Assembly: GCA_943788025.1 (NCBI GenBank)
Contig: CALSOR010000009.1
Span: forward strand, 1-64,000
Reading direction: 5' to 3'
Length of the DNA stretch: 64,000 nt
DNA from: JABAAE01 sp905480545
GTDB lineage: Bacteria > Planctomycetota > Planctomycetia > Pirellulales > Pirellulaceae
Positions 6,817-16,018 of this stretch are shown here, piece after piece; the first letter of the stretch is position 1; each line of letters starts with the position of its first letter. The notes under the pieces were generated by a model. It saw only the letters and a list, made by a program, of their open reading frames with translations. It ran no database searches and was not told where the DNA came from. A program made the position numbers and the translations under genes.

Positions 6817-8655
6817 TCAATTCTTGCTCTTTGCCGACACATAGGAAAAAAAGCCGATCATCATTTCTTCAAACGTTTGGTCCCCCCAACGCACACTTTG
6901 ATCTGGTTTGGGATTTGCCGGGTTTTCCTGAGAGTTGTCATAATAGGCGGTGCATTCAATCACGGTACCTGCCGGAATGAATTTGGGCGCGGCCAATCGG
7001 TAGCGATGTTGCCAATTGAAATCGTAGTTCGGAACACTCAATAAGATCTCCGATGGTTTGTTCGGATACTTGGCAACGTATTTAAAGCTCTTACCGCGTA
7101 AATGCATGTGCGGCATCAGCGAGATCAATTCGACGTCTTTTTTGATCGTTCTTCTGGCAACCACTCTTTTGTTTTTCGCCTTAGCGGGGATCACGAAGTC
7201 TCGATTGATCGCCAGGTTCATTTCAACTGCGCGTTCAGGTTTCTCTTCGCAGAAAATCAAGCCAACGTCGCAGCGATCCGTCTCGATCTTCCCGGTCGGC
7301 GTGTAATGGACTTGCCAAACAAGCTCGGCACCGGCTGGGATTCGGTAGCCGGTGCCTTTGGGAAAGACCATGGGTTCTTCACCAGGAGCAAAACCTGCTA
7401 TTGCCGGCAGTGCAGACATTCTTTTGGAGCCTTTTTCCCGCACATATACAATGATGTGATGCACGGCTGAGCGGTTGCCCGGCCGCGCTTCGGAAGCTTG
7501 GATCCATTTAGGTTCTTTGAAGTTTGTCTGCGTCACGAAATATTGGTATTTAACGACGCCATTTGCTTTTACGGTAAATTCTTCTGGCATTTTGAAGATT
7601 GCGTCCGGTTCGTCGATTGTCCAACCGTCGACAAACTTCTTTAACTGGGGCAATTCCTTTGCCTCGCCATATGGCGCTCCGTCATCAATCCAAGCGACGA
7701 GGGTGTCAATTTCATCTTGGTTCATTCGAAGATCGTTTTTGAATTTTCCGAAGCGAGGGTCAGCTTCCCAAGGTGGCATGCGACGCTGTTGAACGACTTC
7801 CTTGATCATTTCCGACCAATTCTTCGCTTGCTCGTAAGAATCTAATTCAAATGGAGCGGCTGTTCCGGTGTGATGGCATTCAACACAGCGATCGTTCATG
7901 ATCTTGGCGACATGTTTCGTGTAGGTAATCTCGCCCGATTGTTTTAGTTTGGAATTGCGCGTGATTAAGCAACCGAGCGGCTTGGTTTGGGCGACAGAGA
8001 TTTCTTTGCCGTCAACCAATTCCTGGATCGCGATTTCTAAATCGTTACGCGAGGCCTTGGCTTTTTTAAAGCTGTAACCAAACCGGTCATCGATTCGGCC
8101 GTGATATCGAATATTGCGCCGCCGATCTAAAACAAATGCCTCTGGCGTTCGTGTTGCTCCAAATAAATCAACGGACTCTTGATCGTTATCAATCAAAACC
8201 GGGAATTTGATGCTGAATTCGGAGACATGTTTCCTGATGTCATCAGCTGAGTCTTGGAGGTTGGCATTGATGCCAATGACTTTTACTTCTTTGTCCGCAA
8301 ACTTTTTTTGCAAATCGGCAAGGATGGGGACATAGGCATTACCAATTGGGCATTGCGTTCCAAGGAAGACGACGACCGCAAATTCTGATTCTCCGAAGTC
8401 GCTGAACGCGGTCTTGTTACCTTTTAGGTCGGTTAGGACAAAGTCTGGAACCCGGCGACCGATGTTCGAATCGAGTTGAGGTAATGACTTGTTGGTAGCG
8501 TTGTACGGAAAATGTGACAGCGTGGAAGTGGAGATCAGTTCCGCTGGAACACCGTTTTGCTGCGCGAAAACTTGAGTCCAACATCCAAACGACAGGAGCA
8601 GGGTTAAAACGGCAAGTCGTGAATGCAATCTAGAATTTTCAAAGTTTGTTCGCAT
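6817..8655 (-). CDS. Redoxin - cytochrome c - Cu monooxygenase-like fusion
   Basis: An exported 612-residue protein, using the ATG at 8655 so that MRTNFENSRLHSRLAVLTLL begins a signal peptide; a longer upstream frame adds 73 residues unlike a secretion signal. Three parts follow. First is an AhpC/TSA-type redoxin domain with VVFLGTQCPIGNAYVPIL, carrying a single Cys rather than CxxC. Second is a short cytochrome-c-like segment with a haem-binding CVECH. Third is a C-terminal region resembling copper type II ascorbate-dependent monooxygenases, with VHHIIVYV, WQVHYTP and MPHMHLRG as His/Met ligand candidates. Similar fusions are common in Planctomycetes and are annotated only as redoxin-domain proteins. 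A periplasmic redox role is inferred; the substrate is unknown. Confidence 0.82.
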   Translation of the reverse strand: MRTNFENSRLHSRLAVLTLLLSFGCWTQVFAQQNGVPAELISTSTLSHFPYNATNKSLPQLDSNIGRRVPDFVLTDLKGNKTAFSDFGESEFAVVVFLGTQCPIGNAYVPILADLQKKFADKEVKVIGINANLQDSADDIRKHVSEFSIKFPVLIDNDQESVDLFGATRTPEAFVLDRRRNIRYHGRIDDRFGYSFKKAKASRNDLEIAIQELVDGKEISVAQTKPLGCLITRNSKLKQSGEITYTKHVAKIMNDRCVECHHTGTAAPFELDSYEQAKNWSEMIKEVVQQRRMPPWEADPRFGKFKNDLRMNQDEIDTLVAWIDDGAPYGEAKELPQLKKFVDGWTIDEPDAIFKMPEEFTVKANGVVKYQYFVTQTNFKEPKWIQASEARPGNRSAVHHIIVYVREKGSKRMSALPAIAGFAPGEEPMVFPKGTGYRIPAGAELVWQVHYTPTGKIETDRCDVGLIFCEEKPERAVEMNLAINRDFVIPAKAKNKRVVARRTIKKDVELISLMPHMHLRGKSFKYVAKYPNKPSEILLSVPNYDFNWQHRYRLAAPKFIPAGTVIECTAYYDNSQENPANPKPDQSVRWGDQTFEEMMIGFFSYVSAKSKN

Positions 8656-8947
8656 GAGTCCGATTTGAAATGTTTTTGATTGAACAATGGCGTATCCCCA
8701 TCTTAAGCGATTCTTGCAAAAACTGCATGGCAGAATCCGCGAAACAAACCGTCTTGGATGAATCTTTCGAAATGGCTGAAACGACCGTCTGCCAGTTGGT
8801 CCACATGGTGACAGCAATCGGCAGGCTCTTCGATCAGGAGCTTTTTCCCAAAAAACGAAACGAATCGACGTCACTTATTCAACCGGCCATGAGTTTTTTC
8901 GTTCAATAGGTTAGAAAATGAGTATCTTGTTTTAACCAAAGAGTTGA

Positions 8948-10615
8948 ATGTCTGATTTTGTTCTAAAAATCGAAGGTGGCGAAGTTTACGATCCGATAAA
9001 CGGCGTCAATGGTGAGATTTGCGATGTCTGGATCAAAGATGGTAAAATCATCGCACCGATCACAGATCCCAATTTTCGCCCAACCCAAACGATTGATGCC
9101 GAAGGATTAGTTGTGATGCCGGGCGGCATTGACATGCATTGCCATATAGCCGGGCCAAAAGTCAACACGGCTCGGAAAATGCGTCCGGAAGAAAAGCGGA
9201 ACTCCGACCCGGTAATGCGGACCGAGTTCACGCATAGCGGAACCATGGGAAGCGTGCCGAGTACGTTCGCCACAGGCTACAAGTACGTAGGACTCGGTTA
9301 CACCACTGCATTCGATGCGGCCATTCCACCATTGTCCGCTCGACATGCTCATGAGGAGTTCGCCGATACGCCTTGTTTGGACAAAGGTTTCTTTACACTG
9401 ATGGGAAACAACCATTATGTGATGAAATCGATTCAAGATGACGAGCCCGAAAAGCTAAAGAACTTTGTGGGTTGGCTCTTAAATGCGACCAAAGGGTTTG
9501 CCCCAAAAATTGTAAATCCGGGCGGCGTTGAAGCCTGGAAGAATCTGCCGAGTGGCAACGTAAGCGGCTTGGATGAGACCGTTGATCTTTATAACGTGAC
9601 ACCACGGCAGATCATTCGTGGTCTTGTGACCGCTGCAAACGAATTGAAGTTGCCGCATCCAGTGCACATTCACTGCAACGAATTGGGGATGCCAGGAAAC
9701 TGGCAAACGACGCTTGAAACGATGAAGGCACTAGAGGGTCACAAGGGGCATTTGACTCATATTCAGTTTCACAGCTACGGAGGTGGGGAAGGGGACGAAA
9801 ATACTTTCAATTCAAAAGTTGCACCGTTGGCGGACTACATCAACGAACACGATAACCTGACGGTTGATGTTGGCCAGGTCCTTTTCGGTTCGACGACCAG
9901 CATGACGGGGGACGGACCGCTTGGTTACTTCCTTGCGAATCTTTACGGCACCAAATGGTTCAGTGCTGACACCGAAATGGAAGCTGGTTGCGGAATCGCG
10001 CCGATCAAGTACCGAAACAAGAGTCTGGTGCATGCGCTTCAATGGGCGATTGGTTTGGAGTGGTATTTGCTGGTGACCGATCCATGGAAAGTTGTCATGA
10101 GTACGGACCATCCAAACGGTGGTTCCTTCCTTGCGTACCCGCAAATTATTCGTTTGCTGATGGATGCCACCTATCGACAGGATGTCTTGAAAACCGTTCC
10201 AAAGGAAGTTCAAGAACGCAGTTTGCTTGGTGATATCACCCGTGAATACACGCTGTACGAGATTTGCATTATCACACGAAGCGGCCCAGCAAAGATTTTA
10301 GGCTTGAAAAACAAAGGGCATCTCGCACCCGGAGCCGATGCGGACTTAACCGTTTATACACCGAACAAAAATAAGGAAATGATGTTCGAGATGCCGCGAA
10401 TGGTGGTAAAAGCCGGTGAGATTATTGTAGACCAGGGTGACATTCGGCTTTCTCCCGAAGGCAAAACGCTTCACGTCAAGCCAACTTACGACACAACCAT
10501 GGAAAAAGAAATTGGCGAGTGGTTTGAGCAGTATTATTCCATTCAATTTCGAAACTACCCGGTCTCCGATGACTATTTGCACGACAATGAAGTGGTTCAA
10601 TCAAATGAACAGTAG
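8948..10615 (+). CDS. fhcA: Formylmethanofuran dehydrogenase subunit A homologue
   Basis: A 555-residue amidohydrolase-fold protein, close to the usual length of FwdA/FmdA/FhcA. Metal-site motifs are visible: GGIDMHCHIAG early, VHIHCNELG in the middle and MSTDHPNGGSF late, with the C-terminal beta-sandwich after LKNKGHLAPGADADLTVY. In bacteria this subunit belongs to the formyltransferase/hydrolase complex Fhc, which releases formate from formyl-methanofuran or an analogue at the end of the tetrahydromethanopterin C1 pathway, known from methylotrophs and Planctomycetes. No fhcB, fhcC, fhcD or other C1 gene lies in the window, so it stands alone here. It is followed by about 250 bp and then the desulfurase-like gene. 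Confidence 0.9.
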   Translation: MSDFVLKIEGGEVYDPINGVNGEICDVWIKDGKIIAPITDPNFRPTQTIDAEGLVVMPGGIDMHCHIAGPKVNTARKMRPEEKRNSDPVMRTEFTHSGTMGSVPSTFATGYKYVGLGYTTAFDAAIPPLSARHAHEEFADTPCLDKGFFTLMGNNHYVMKSIQDDEPEKLKNFVGWLLNATKGFAPKIVNPGGVEAWKNLPSGNVSGLDETVDLYNVTPRQIIRGLVTAANELKLPHPVHIHCNELGMPGNWQTTLETMKALEGHKGHLTHIQFHSYGGGEGDENTFNSKVAPLADYINEHDNLTVDVGQVLFGSTTSMTGDGPLGYFLANLYGTKWFSADTEMEAGCGIAPIKYRNKSLVHALQWAIGLEWYLLVTDPWKVVMSTDHPNGGSFLAYPQIIRLLMDATYRQDVLKTVPKEVQERSLLGDITREYTLYEICIITRSGPAKILGLKNKGHLAPGADADLTVYTPNKNKEMMFEMPRMVVKAGEIIVDQGDIRLSPEGKTLHVKPTYDTTMEKEIGEWFEQYYSIQFRNYPVSDDYLHDNEVVQSNEQ

Positions 10616-10864
10616 AGGCGACAGTTGATGGTCTGGGGGGCAAGGAATGGTCCATGAGTCGATTTGAAGTTTGGACTCTAAGCTGATTCGCGTGAAACGT
10701 CCGCCAATCAAAGTTTTGAAGTTGCTGTTCCGCTGCATGCAGGAGTGCTTTGGTGGTAAGCCAATCCATCGTGCCAAAGTTGTGCAAGCAAGACAAAAGA
10801 CTTATCTTGTCATTTGTCACGGATCAGCGATCTGCTGAATTCAATCAAAACTTTGAATGATTCA

Positions 10865-12025
10865 ATGTCGGAACGAATTTATTTTGATAACGCGGCGACC
10901 AGTTGGCCCAAGCCTGATGCCGTTTACGACGCGATTGATCGATTTCAGCGTGAAGTGGGAGTTGGATTTGGCCGAAGCACTGGGGCAAAACCGGATCAAA
11001 TCCGGCAAATGGTTCTGACGTTGCGTCAAAAATTAAAGACGCTCGTTGGAGCTTCGAACTCTGATGAAGTCATTTTTACATTCAACGGCACTGATTCGTT
11101 AAATCTTGCGATTCATGGACACCTAAGACCGGGTGACCATGTCATTACAACGACGGCAGAACATAACAGCGTTTTGCGTCCGCTTCGACATTTAGAGGAT
11201 CGCAACCTGATCGAGGTGTCGCGAGTCACTTGCGACGATCATGGCCGCGTTTCTGCTGCGGCAATCCAGGCCGAATTAAGGCCAAGCACCAAACTGGTTG
11301 CCGTGATTCACACCAGTAATGTCACCGGTGCCTCGAACTTAATTCAGGAAATCGGTGCGGTCGTTAAGGAATCAAGTGCCATGTTGTTAGTTGACGCCGC
11401 TCAATCAGTTGGGCAGCAACATATCGACTTTACGAAATGGAATGTCGATATGTTGGCGTTTCCAGGGCATAAATCGCTTTTTGGCCCGCTGGGAACGGGA
11501 TGTTTGATTGTCAATGAAGAAGCACAAAAACGGCTTCGTCCGATCCGTCAGGGGGGGACGGGGGCGTCAAGTCATTCAGATGAGAACCAAATCATTTACC
11601 CCGACGCGTTTGAGGTCGGCAATCACAATGTTCTGGGCTTGGTCGGGTTGGATGCTGGAGTAGAGTTTGTATTGAACGCAGGTATCGATTCTGTCGCCAA
11701 AAAAAAGGGGATGCTTACGGAAAAATTCGTTAGCGGCATTTCAAAAATCAACAATATTGAACTCGTTTCTGGAACCGACCTGGAAAATTTGGAATCAGGG
11801 ATCGTAAGTTTTTTGACTCCCGTTTTGGCTTCGAGTGAGTTTGCCAGTGTCTTGGATCATGCTTTTCAAATTGAATGCCGCGCCGGTCACCATTGCGCAG
11901 CTTTGATTCATCCCAGCATTGGTTCTTCGGACGGATGTGTTAGATTTAGCTTCGGCTTATTCAACACGGAATCCGAAATTGCACTGGCGATCGGTGCTGT
12001 TCAATCCGTTTCATCATCTTTTTAA
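10865..12025 (+). CDS. Class V aminotransferase, cysteine-desulfurase-like
   Basis: A 386-residue PLP enzyme from the ATG at 10865 (an in-frame TTG at 10814 would add 17 residues). It begins IYFDNAATSWPKP, as SufS/CsdA-type desulfurases do. TTAEHNSVLRPL contributes a PLP-stacking His, LLVDAAQSVGQ has the PLP-binding Asp, and AFPGHKSLFGPLGTG has the Schiff-base Lys. RAGHHCAALIH provides the active-site Cys. The role would be to remove sulfur from cysteine for Fe-S clusters or other thio-cofactors. No suf or isc genes adjoin, so SufS proper is not shown. The next gene, encoding a Cys-cluster protein, begins 22 nt after its stop, suggesting an operon. Confidence 0.85.
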   Translation: MSERIYFDNAATSWPKPDAVYDAIDRFQREVGVGFGRSTGAKPDQIRQMVLTLRQKLKTLVGASNSDEVIFTFNGTDSLNLAIHGHLRPGDHVITTTAEHNSVLRPLRHLEDRNLIEVSRVTCDDHGRVSAAAIQAELRPSTKLVAVIHTSNVTGASNLIQEIGAVVKESSAMLLVDAAQSVGQQHIDFTKWNVDMLAFPGHKSLFGPLGTGCLIVNEEAQKRLRPIRQGGTGASSHSDENQIIYPDAFEVGNHNVLGLVGLDAGVEFVLNAGIDSVAKKKGMLTEKFVSGISKINNIELVSGTDLENLESGIVSFLTPVLASSEFASVLDHAFQIECRAGHHCAALIHPSIGSSDGCVRFSFGLFNTESEIALAIGAVQSVSSSF

Positions 12026-12047
12026 TTTAGCGAATAACTTTACAGCG

Positions 12048-12512
12048 ATGTCGGCAAAGAAATCTCCCGCCAATTCGGATGGCGAAAATACCTCGGATGA
12101 AGAGCTTTGGTATAAGGACGGTCTCAAGTTTACTTGTTCTGGCTGCGGGGATTGTTGCACCGGGGCGCCTGGTTGGGTCTGGGTTAACAAGCAAGAAATC
12201 GAAGATATCGCGGCGGTGATCGGGGAATCCGACATTGAAGAGTTTGAGCGGCTGTACGTTCGAAAGATTGGGATTCGAAAATCATTGATTGAATTCCCGA
12301 ATGGAGATTGCGTCTTTTTTGATGAGCAGACGCGCGGTTGCAATGTCTACGAGGCTCGACCACGCCAGTGTCGAACTTGGCCGTTTTGGGATTCCAACCT
12401 CAAGTCAGAGGCGACTTGGAAGCAGACGTGTGAAGAATGTCCCGGTAGTGGAACGGGAAAGCTGCACGATCTTGTCCAGATCGAAGATCAGCGATCAAAA
12501 ATTAAAATTTGA
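12048..12512 (+). CDS. YkgJ-family cysteine cluster protein
   Basis: A 154-residue protein with the YkgJ/UPF0153 pattern: CSGCGDCCTG near the N-terminus, then GDCVFFD, then CNVYEARPRQCRTWPFW and a final CEECPG, together a set of Cys expected to bind zinc or an Fe-S cluster. Its biochemical role is not established. The ATG at 12048 is chosen because it leaves a short hydrophilic leader before the first Cys cluster, while the longer frame overlaps the upstream gene by about 100 nt. It follows the desulfurase-like gene closely, which fits a sulfur or metal-cluster theme, but that link is inference. Confidence 0.85.
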   Translation: MSAKKSPANSDGENTSDEELWYKDGLKFTCSGCGDCCTGAPGWVWVNKQEIEDIAAVIGESDIEEFERLYVRKIGIRKSLIEFPNGDCVFFDEQTRGCNVYEARPRQCRTWPFWDSNLKSEATWKQTCEECPGSGTGKLHDLVQIEDQRSKIKI

Positions 12513-12645
12513 CGTAAATGCTTAGATAGCAATGACTTGCGTCCAGTGATTCCTGAAAAACAGGTTAATTCGCCTAAGTGCTTTATTGGTAAGGGTTTGC
12601 GTCGATTCGTTCGTCGCAATAGCGGGCTCCTCAGCGCTCTTTTTA

Positions 12646-12674
12646 TTGACATTAGTCTTTATGCCACCTACACT
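12646..12674 (+). promoter_or_regulatory. Promoter of the HU-type gene
   Basis: TTGACA at 12646-12651 and TACACT at 12669-12674 are separated by 17 nt. Transcription would start near 12681, about 34 nt before the ATG at 12715. Confidence 0.5.
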
Positions 12675-12714
12675 TGTGACTAATCCAGCGGGAAAAACAG
12701 GGCATTTGTGATTG

Positions 12715-13290
12715 ATGACGAAAAAGACCAAAAAAGAGATTGTAAAAACGATTTCTAACGAAATTGGTCTCACACAGCAGAAGACGAAAGAAATCGTTCA
12801 AAAGACGTTTGATGCGATTGTCGATATCTTGGTAGACGAGGGCCGGATCGAGCTGCGTAAATTCGGTGTCTTTCAGGTTAAACGGCGGGCTGCACGAAAA
12901 GCTCGCAATCCACGCACGGGCGAGAAGGTTGACGTGGCCGAACGATTTGTCGTTACGTTCAAGCCCGGCAAGGAAATGGAAGAGCGTGTCATGGCGATGG
13001 AGGAGCGTGAGAATCGTCGCTTACGGGATGAGGCCGCGCTCCACGCACCTAAAGCGAAGGCGACTGCTACCGTAGAACAGTCAGCAGATTCTAAAGCGTC
13101 TGCGGTTTTCGATGCCACTCAAACGCCGATGAGCGGCTTGCCAGCGGATTCAGAGAATTCTATCAAGTCCCCTATTCTGCCCGGTTCGCCGAATGTGCCT
13201 CCGATGCCGACCGACCCGATGCCGACCGATCCGATGCCGACCGATCCGATGCCGACCGATCCGATGGTCGATCCTGGCGACCGCCGCTAA
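12715..13290 (+). CDS. HU/IHF-family DNA-binding protein with repeat tail
   Basis: A 191-residue nucleoid protein. Residues 1-95 form the complete HU/IHF domain: KKEIVKTISNEIGLTQ helices, LRKFGVFQVKRRAARKARNP as the beta saddle, and NPRTGEKVDV at the DNA-intercalating arm. HU is normally about 90 residues; here a second half of similar length is added, first charged (EERVMAMEERENRR), then Ala/Ser/Pro-rich, ending in four in-frame copies of PMPTD encoded by a 15-bp tandem repeat at about 13200-13265. The tail is probably disordered. The ATG at 12715 is chosen over the TTG one codon earlier. Confidence 0.88.
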   Translation: MTKKTKKEIVKTISNEIGLTQQKTKEIVQKTFDAIVDILVDEGRIELRKFGVFQVKRRAARKARNPRTGEKVDVAERFVVTFKPGKEMEERVMAMEERENRRLRDEAALHAPKAKATATVEQSADSKASAVFDATQTPMSGLPADSENSIKSPILPGSPNVPPMPTDPMPTDPMPTDPMPTDPMVDPGDRR

Positions 13291-13671
13291 TTGCTTCTGT
13301 CTATTGGGAAACGCATCGCTCATTTCAAGCGGCATAGAGGCTGGATGACCGTCGAGTACTCGGTTATCAATTGCTTGATGCCCTTCAGCCCGGTGGTGTT
13401 TGGGCAAAGGTTTGTTTCGACTTCTCCACCGATAACGGCCTTCAGATTTGGGTTGGGACCTCATTTGAGGATGGGTTTTCCGATTCGACCTGCTTGTGCG
13501 AGCTTGAGATGACCGTGAATTTCCGCTAAAAACCGACGAAAAGCGTTGTTTTTGGGAATTTCAAAATAAAACGACTTTAACGATTAAACTTTTGCTTCGC
13601 GATCTGACGAATATAACAGCATCACGGAATTTCACGCTTGATAGCGTATTTATTGTCATGGAGGTTTCGAA
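13291..13671. other. Intergenic, no gene seen
   Basis: About 380 bp between the HU-type gene and a small lipoprotein-like gene. I see no convincing coding frame or RNA. The only clear signal is the Shine-Dalgarno GGAGG at its right end, which belongs to the next gene. Confidence 0.5.
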
Positions 13672-13890
13672 ATGCGTCGGCTTATCCTCGCCACGCTTTT
13701 GGGCATTTTGATCAGCTCAAACGTCGGATGTTTTTTACCCGCTTACTCAGCTGATCCAGCCCGTCGAGCAAGACAATTGATTTTCACCTCGGAGAACCTT
13801 CGGGGCATTACGGACGAATGGGAGAGGTTCTGGTTCTTAGACCAACCAGATCATCAAAAACCATTACATGTCCACGGTGGCCTTATTTAG
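13672..13890 (+). CDS. Small secreted or lipoprotein-like planctomycete protein
   Basis: A 72-residue protein with a very good ribosome binding site (GGAGG, about 8 nt before the ATG). The N-terminus MRRLILATLLGILISSNVGC has positive charge, a hydrophobic core and then Cys, resembling a lipoprotein signal although the lipobox SNVGC is weak. The mature part has a conserved-looking block DPARRARQLIFTSENLRG followed by WERFWFLDQPDH. I recall short proteins of this pattern in many Planctomycetes but know no function. It has no close neighbour on its strand. Confidence 0.75.
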   Translation: MRRLILATLLGILISSNVGCFLPAYSADPARRARQLIFTSENLRGITDEWERFWFLDQPDHQKPLHVHGGLI

Positions 13891-14480
13891 TAACGGTTTG
13901 AAGGAACGGCTTGATTTTATCGCATCTTGAGAAAGGGACGATTTGGTTTCAGCTTCACGACAAACCGCCAACGATATGGATATCTCCGGCAAGTGGCTCG
14001 TTCAGAACTAGGTTCTGAACGTGTTGGAATCAATTTCAGGCAAGTAGAACCAATTGGTTGACGGCTCATCTTTCAAGGATGAAAGATGTTGCCGCTTTCC
14101 ATTGCGCAATGTTGCTACGGGATTCCCGAGGCCCAAATGGCCTTTGGAGTTTTTGGGAGTGCTGTTGGCGCGATTCGCTGCATGAAGTCTGCTTTTCAAT
14201 CACGCGTCCCTGCCAAATGTTGCGTTTCAGATGAATCGTTACATCTGGGATGATATGTCCGGATTTGAATAATCAAGCGCGTTGCGTTAGTCAGCCAATG
14301 ATCGCGGTGCGCGGTTTTAGATTGGTTGTTTTCATTGCGTGGATTTTCAATGCCAGGGTGCTTGTGATTTTGCCGTTTTGCACGCATAGTTGAATCAGGA
14401 GTTTGGTGGAGCTACCGAACCCCAGATTGGTTATAAGAAATTCTTTAGACGTCGCTTCGACGCGAATAAAACGGAACATC
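13891..14480. other. Intergenic, no gene seen
   Basis: About 590 bp ahead of trpS. I see no frame with plausible protein character and no tRNA. An in-frame extension of trpS upstream to 14403 looks non-coding. A leader or T-box-like control of trpS cannot be excluded, but no specific motif was recognised. Confidence 0.4.
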
Positions 14481-15443
14481 ATGCGAGTACTTTCGGGCAT
14501 CCAACCGACCGGACGGTTTCATTGGGGCAATTATTTTGGCGCAATTCGCCAGTACATTGACCTTCAAAATGAAGATGAAAGCTATTACTTCATTGCTAAT
14601 CTGCATTCGTTGACGACGATTGACGACAAGCAAAAGCTCGCTGATCTAACGATGGACGCTGCGCTTGATTTGCTCGCACTAGGGCTCGATCCAACGAAGG
14701 CGATTTTATTCAATCAATCGGATGTTCCTGAAGTGTCGGAACTGTGTTGGCTGCTAATGACGCAGACTCCGATGGGGCTTTTGGAACGATGCGTTTCCTA
14801 CAAAGACAAGATCGCCAAAGGAATTTCGTCGAATGCTGGGTTGTTCACCTATCCGGTCCTCATGTCAGCTGACATTTTGGCCTATGACTCGAATGTTGTT
14901 CCGGTTGGACAGGACCAGGTGCAGCACATCGAAGTCTGTCGCGATATTGCCCGCAGTTTCAATCACAAGTACGGAGAAGTATTTGTTCTTCCCGAACCCA
15001 AAGTGTTAGAGTCTGCTGCCAAAGTCCCCGGCACAGATGGTGAAAAAATGTCAAAGAGCTATGACAATACGATCGAGATTTTCGAGGAACCGGGAAAGTT
15101 AAAGAAAAAGGTTATGCGCATTTCAACGGACTCACGACCGATGGAAGATGCTAAAGATCCAGACACCGATCCGATCTACCAACTTTTCAGTTTGTTTGCG
15201 GCGGATGAACAGCGAGAGCAAATGGCAACGCTTTATCGAACAGGCGGATTTGGCTATGGCGAAGTCAAAAAGCAGTTATTAGAAGTCGCGAGTGACTATT
15301 TCGCCGACGCTCGGCAGCGTCGAACTGAACTTGCGGCAGATATGGAGTACGTCCGAGATATACTTGCTGCTGGTGCGGCAAAGGCTCGAAAGAAGTCAGG
15401 CGAAGTGTTGCTGCGCGCACAGGAAGCATGTGGTGTAAAGTAA
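14481..15443 (+). CDS. trpS: Tryptophanyl-tRNA synthetase
   Basis: A 320-residue class I aminoacyl-tRNA synthetase that charges tRNA-Trp. The N-terminus RVLSGIQPTGRFHWGNYFGA contains the HIGH-equivalent HWGN. GTDGEKMSKSYDN is the KMSKS loop, and VPVGQDQVQHIEVCRDIA is the typical tryptophan-site helix. Length and order match the compact bacterial TrpRS. The ATG at 14481 places the first strand correctly; a longer frame to 14403 is unsupported. acpS begins 82 nt downstream on the same strand. Confidence 0.96.
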   Translation: MRVLSGIQPTGRFHWGNYFGAIRQYIDLQNEDESYYFIANLHSLTTIDDKQKLADLTMDAALDLLALGLDPTKAILFNQSDVPEVSELCWLLMTQTPMGLLERCVSYKDKIAKGISSNAGLFTYPVLMSADILAYDSNVVPVGQDQVQHIEVCRDIARSFNHKYGEVFVLPEPKVLESAAKVPGTDGEKMSKSYDNTIEIFEEPGKLKKKVMRISTDSRPMEDAKDPDTDPIYQLFSLFAADEQREQMATLYRTGGFGYGEVKKQLLEVASDYFADARQRRTELAADMEYVRDILAAGAAKARKKSGEVLLRAQEACGVK

Positions 15444-15525
15444 CTCCGTTTGGAAACGGTAGGACATCGGGCATGTTTGAGAAAACGAGTCGTTTTAAAA
15501 TCTTGGGCCCACGCGGAGAAAACGT

Positions 15526-15921
15526 ATGAACGTGTTTGGGATCGGTACCGACATTACGGAAACATCTCGTATTGAGGATATGATCAACAAGCATGCCGAG
15601 ATATTTCTGGATCGCGTTTACACCTTGGCGGAACAGGAGTATTGCGGAATCAGAAAAGCCGCTGGACAGCATTACGCTGGTCGATGGGCTGCGAAAGAAG
15701 CCATTCTAAAATCGATGGGAACCGGATGGGCCAAAGGTATCCATTGGACGGATATTGAAATCATCAACAAGATGGGCGGTGCTCCGCAAGTCTTTCTGCA
15801 TCGCGAAGCACGTTCGGTTTGCGATCAAAAGGGGATTGGCGAAATCTTGATCAGCATTTCGCATTGCAAAGAGTACGCGACGGCTTTTGCAACGGCCCTT
15901 TTCAAAAAGGACGATTCGTAG
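15526..15921 (+). CDS. acpS: Holo-[acyl-carrier-protein] synthase
   Basis: A 131-residue phosphopantetheinyl transferase that loads coenzyme A-derived phosphopantetheine onto acyl carrier protein. Both metal-binding motifs are present: GIGTDITETSRIE near the N-terminus and GRWAAKEAILKSMG in the middle, with ISISHCKEYATAFA at the end. Length is typical of AcpS. It probably shares a transcript with trpS. The stop codon runs directly into a GC-rich motif and a direct repeat. Confidence 0.93.
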   Translation: MNVFGIGTDITETSRIEDMINKHAEIFLDRVYTLAEQEYCGIRKAAGQHYAGRWAAKEAILKSMGTGWAKGIHWTDIEIINKMGGAPQVFLHREARSVCDQKGIGEILISISHCKEYATAFATALFKKDDS

Positions 15922-15964
15922 CGTGGGCCAGGCTCCCGCCTGTTTACCGTTTATCAACGCTGAA

Positions 15965-16018
15965 GTTTCACGCTCTGACGAGTGTGCTAACGTTTCACGC
16001 TCTGACGAGTGTGCTAAC
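15965..16018. repeat. Two exact copies of a 27-bp direct repeat
   Basis: The 27-bp unit starting GTTTCACGCTCTGACGAGTG and ending TGCTAAC occurs at 15965-15991 and 15992-16018, with a third partial start (GTTTC) at 16019. The repeat lies in the convergent gap between acpS and the FKBP gene, just after a GC-rich stretch (15921-15942) containing GTGGGCCAGGCTCCCGCCTG. Confidence 0.9.

Noticed and set aside
8670..8909. 79-residue frame between the redoxin fusion and fhcA
   Set aside because: Lies across the divergent promoter region and shows no protein character.
14403..14480. N-terminal extension of trpS
   Set aside because: Tryptophanyl-tRNA synthetases begin directly with the strand at RVLSGIQPTG; the extra 26 residues do not look coding.
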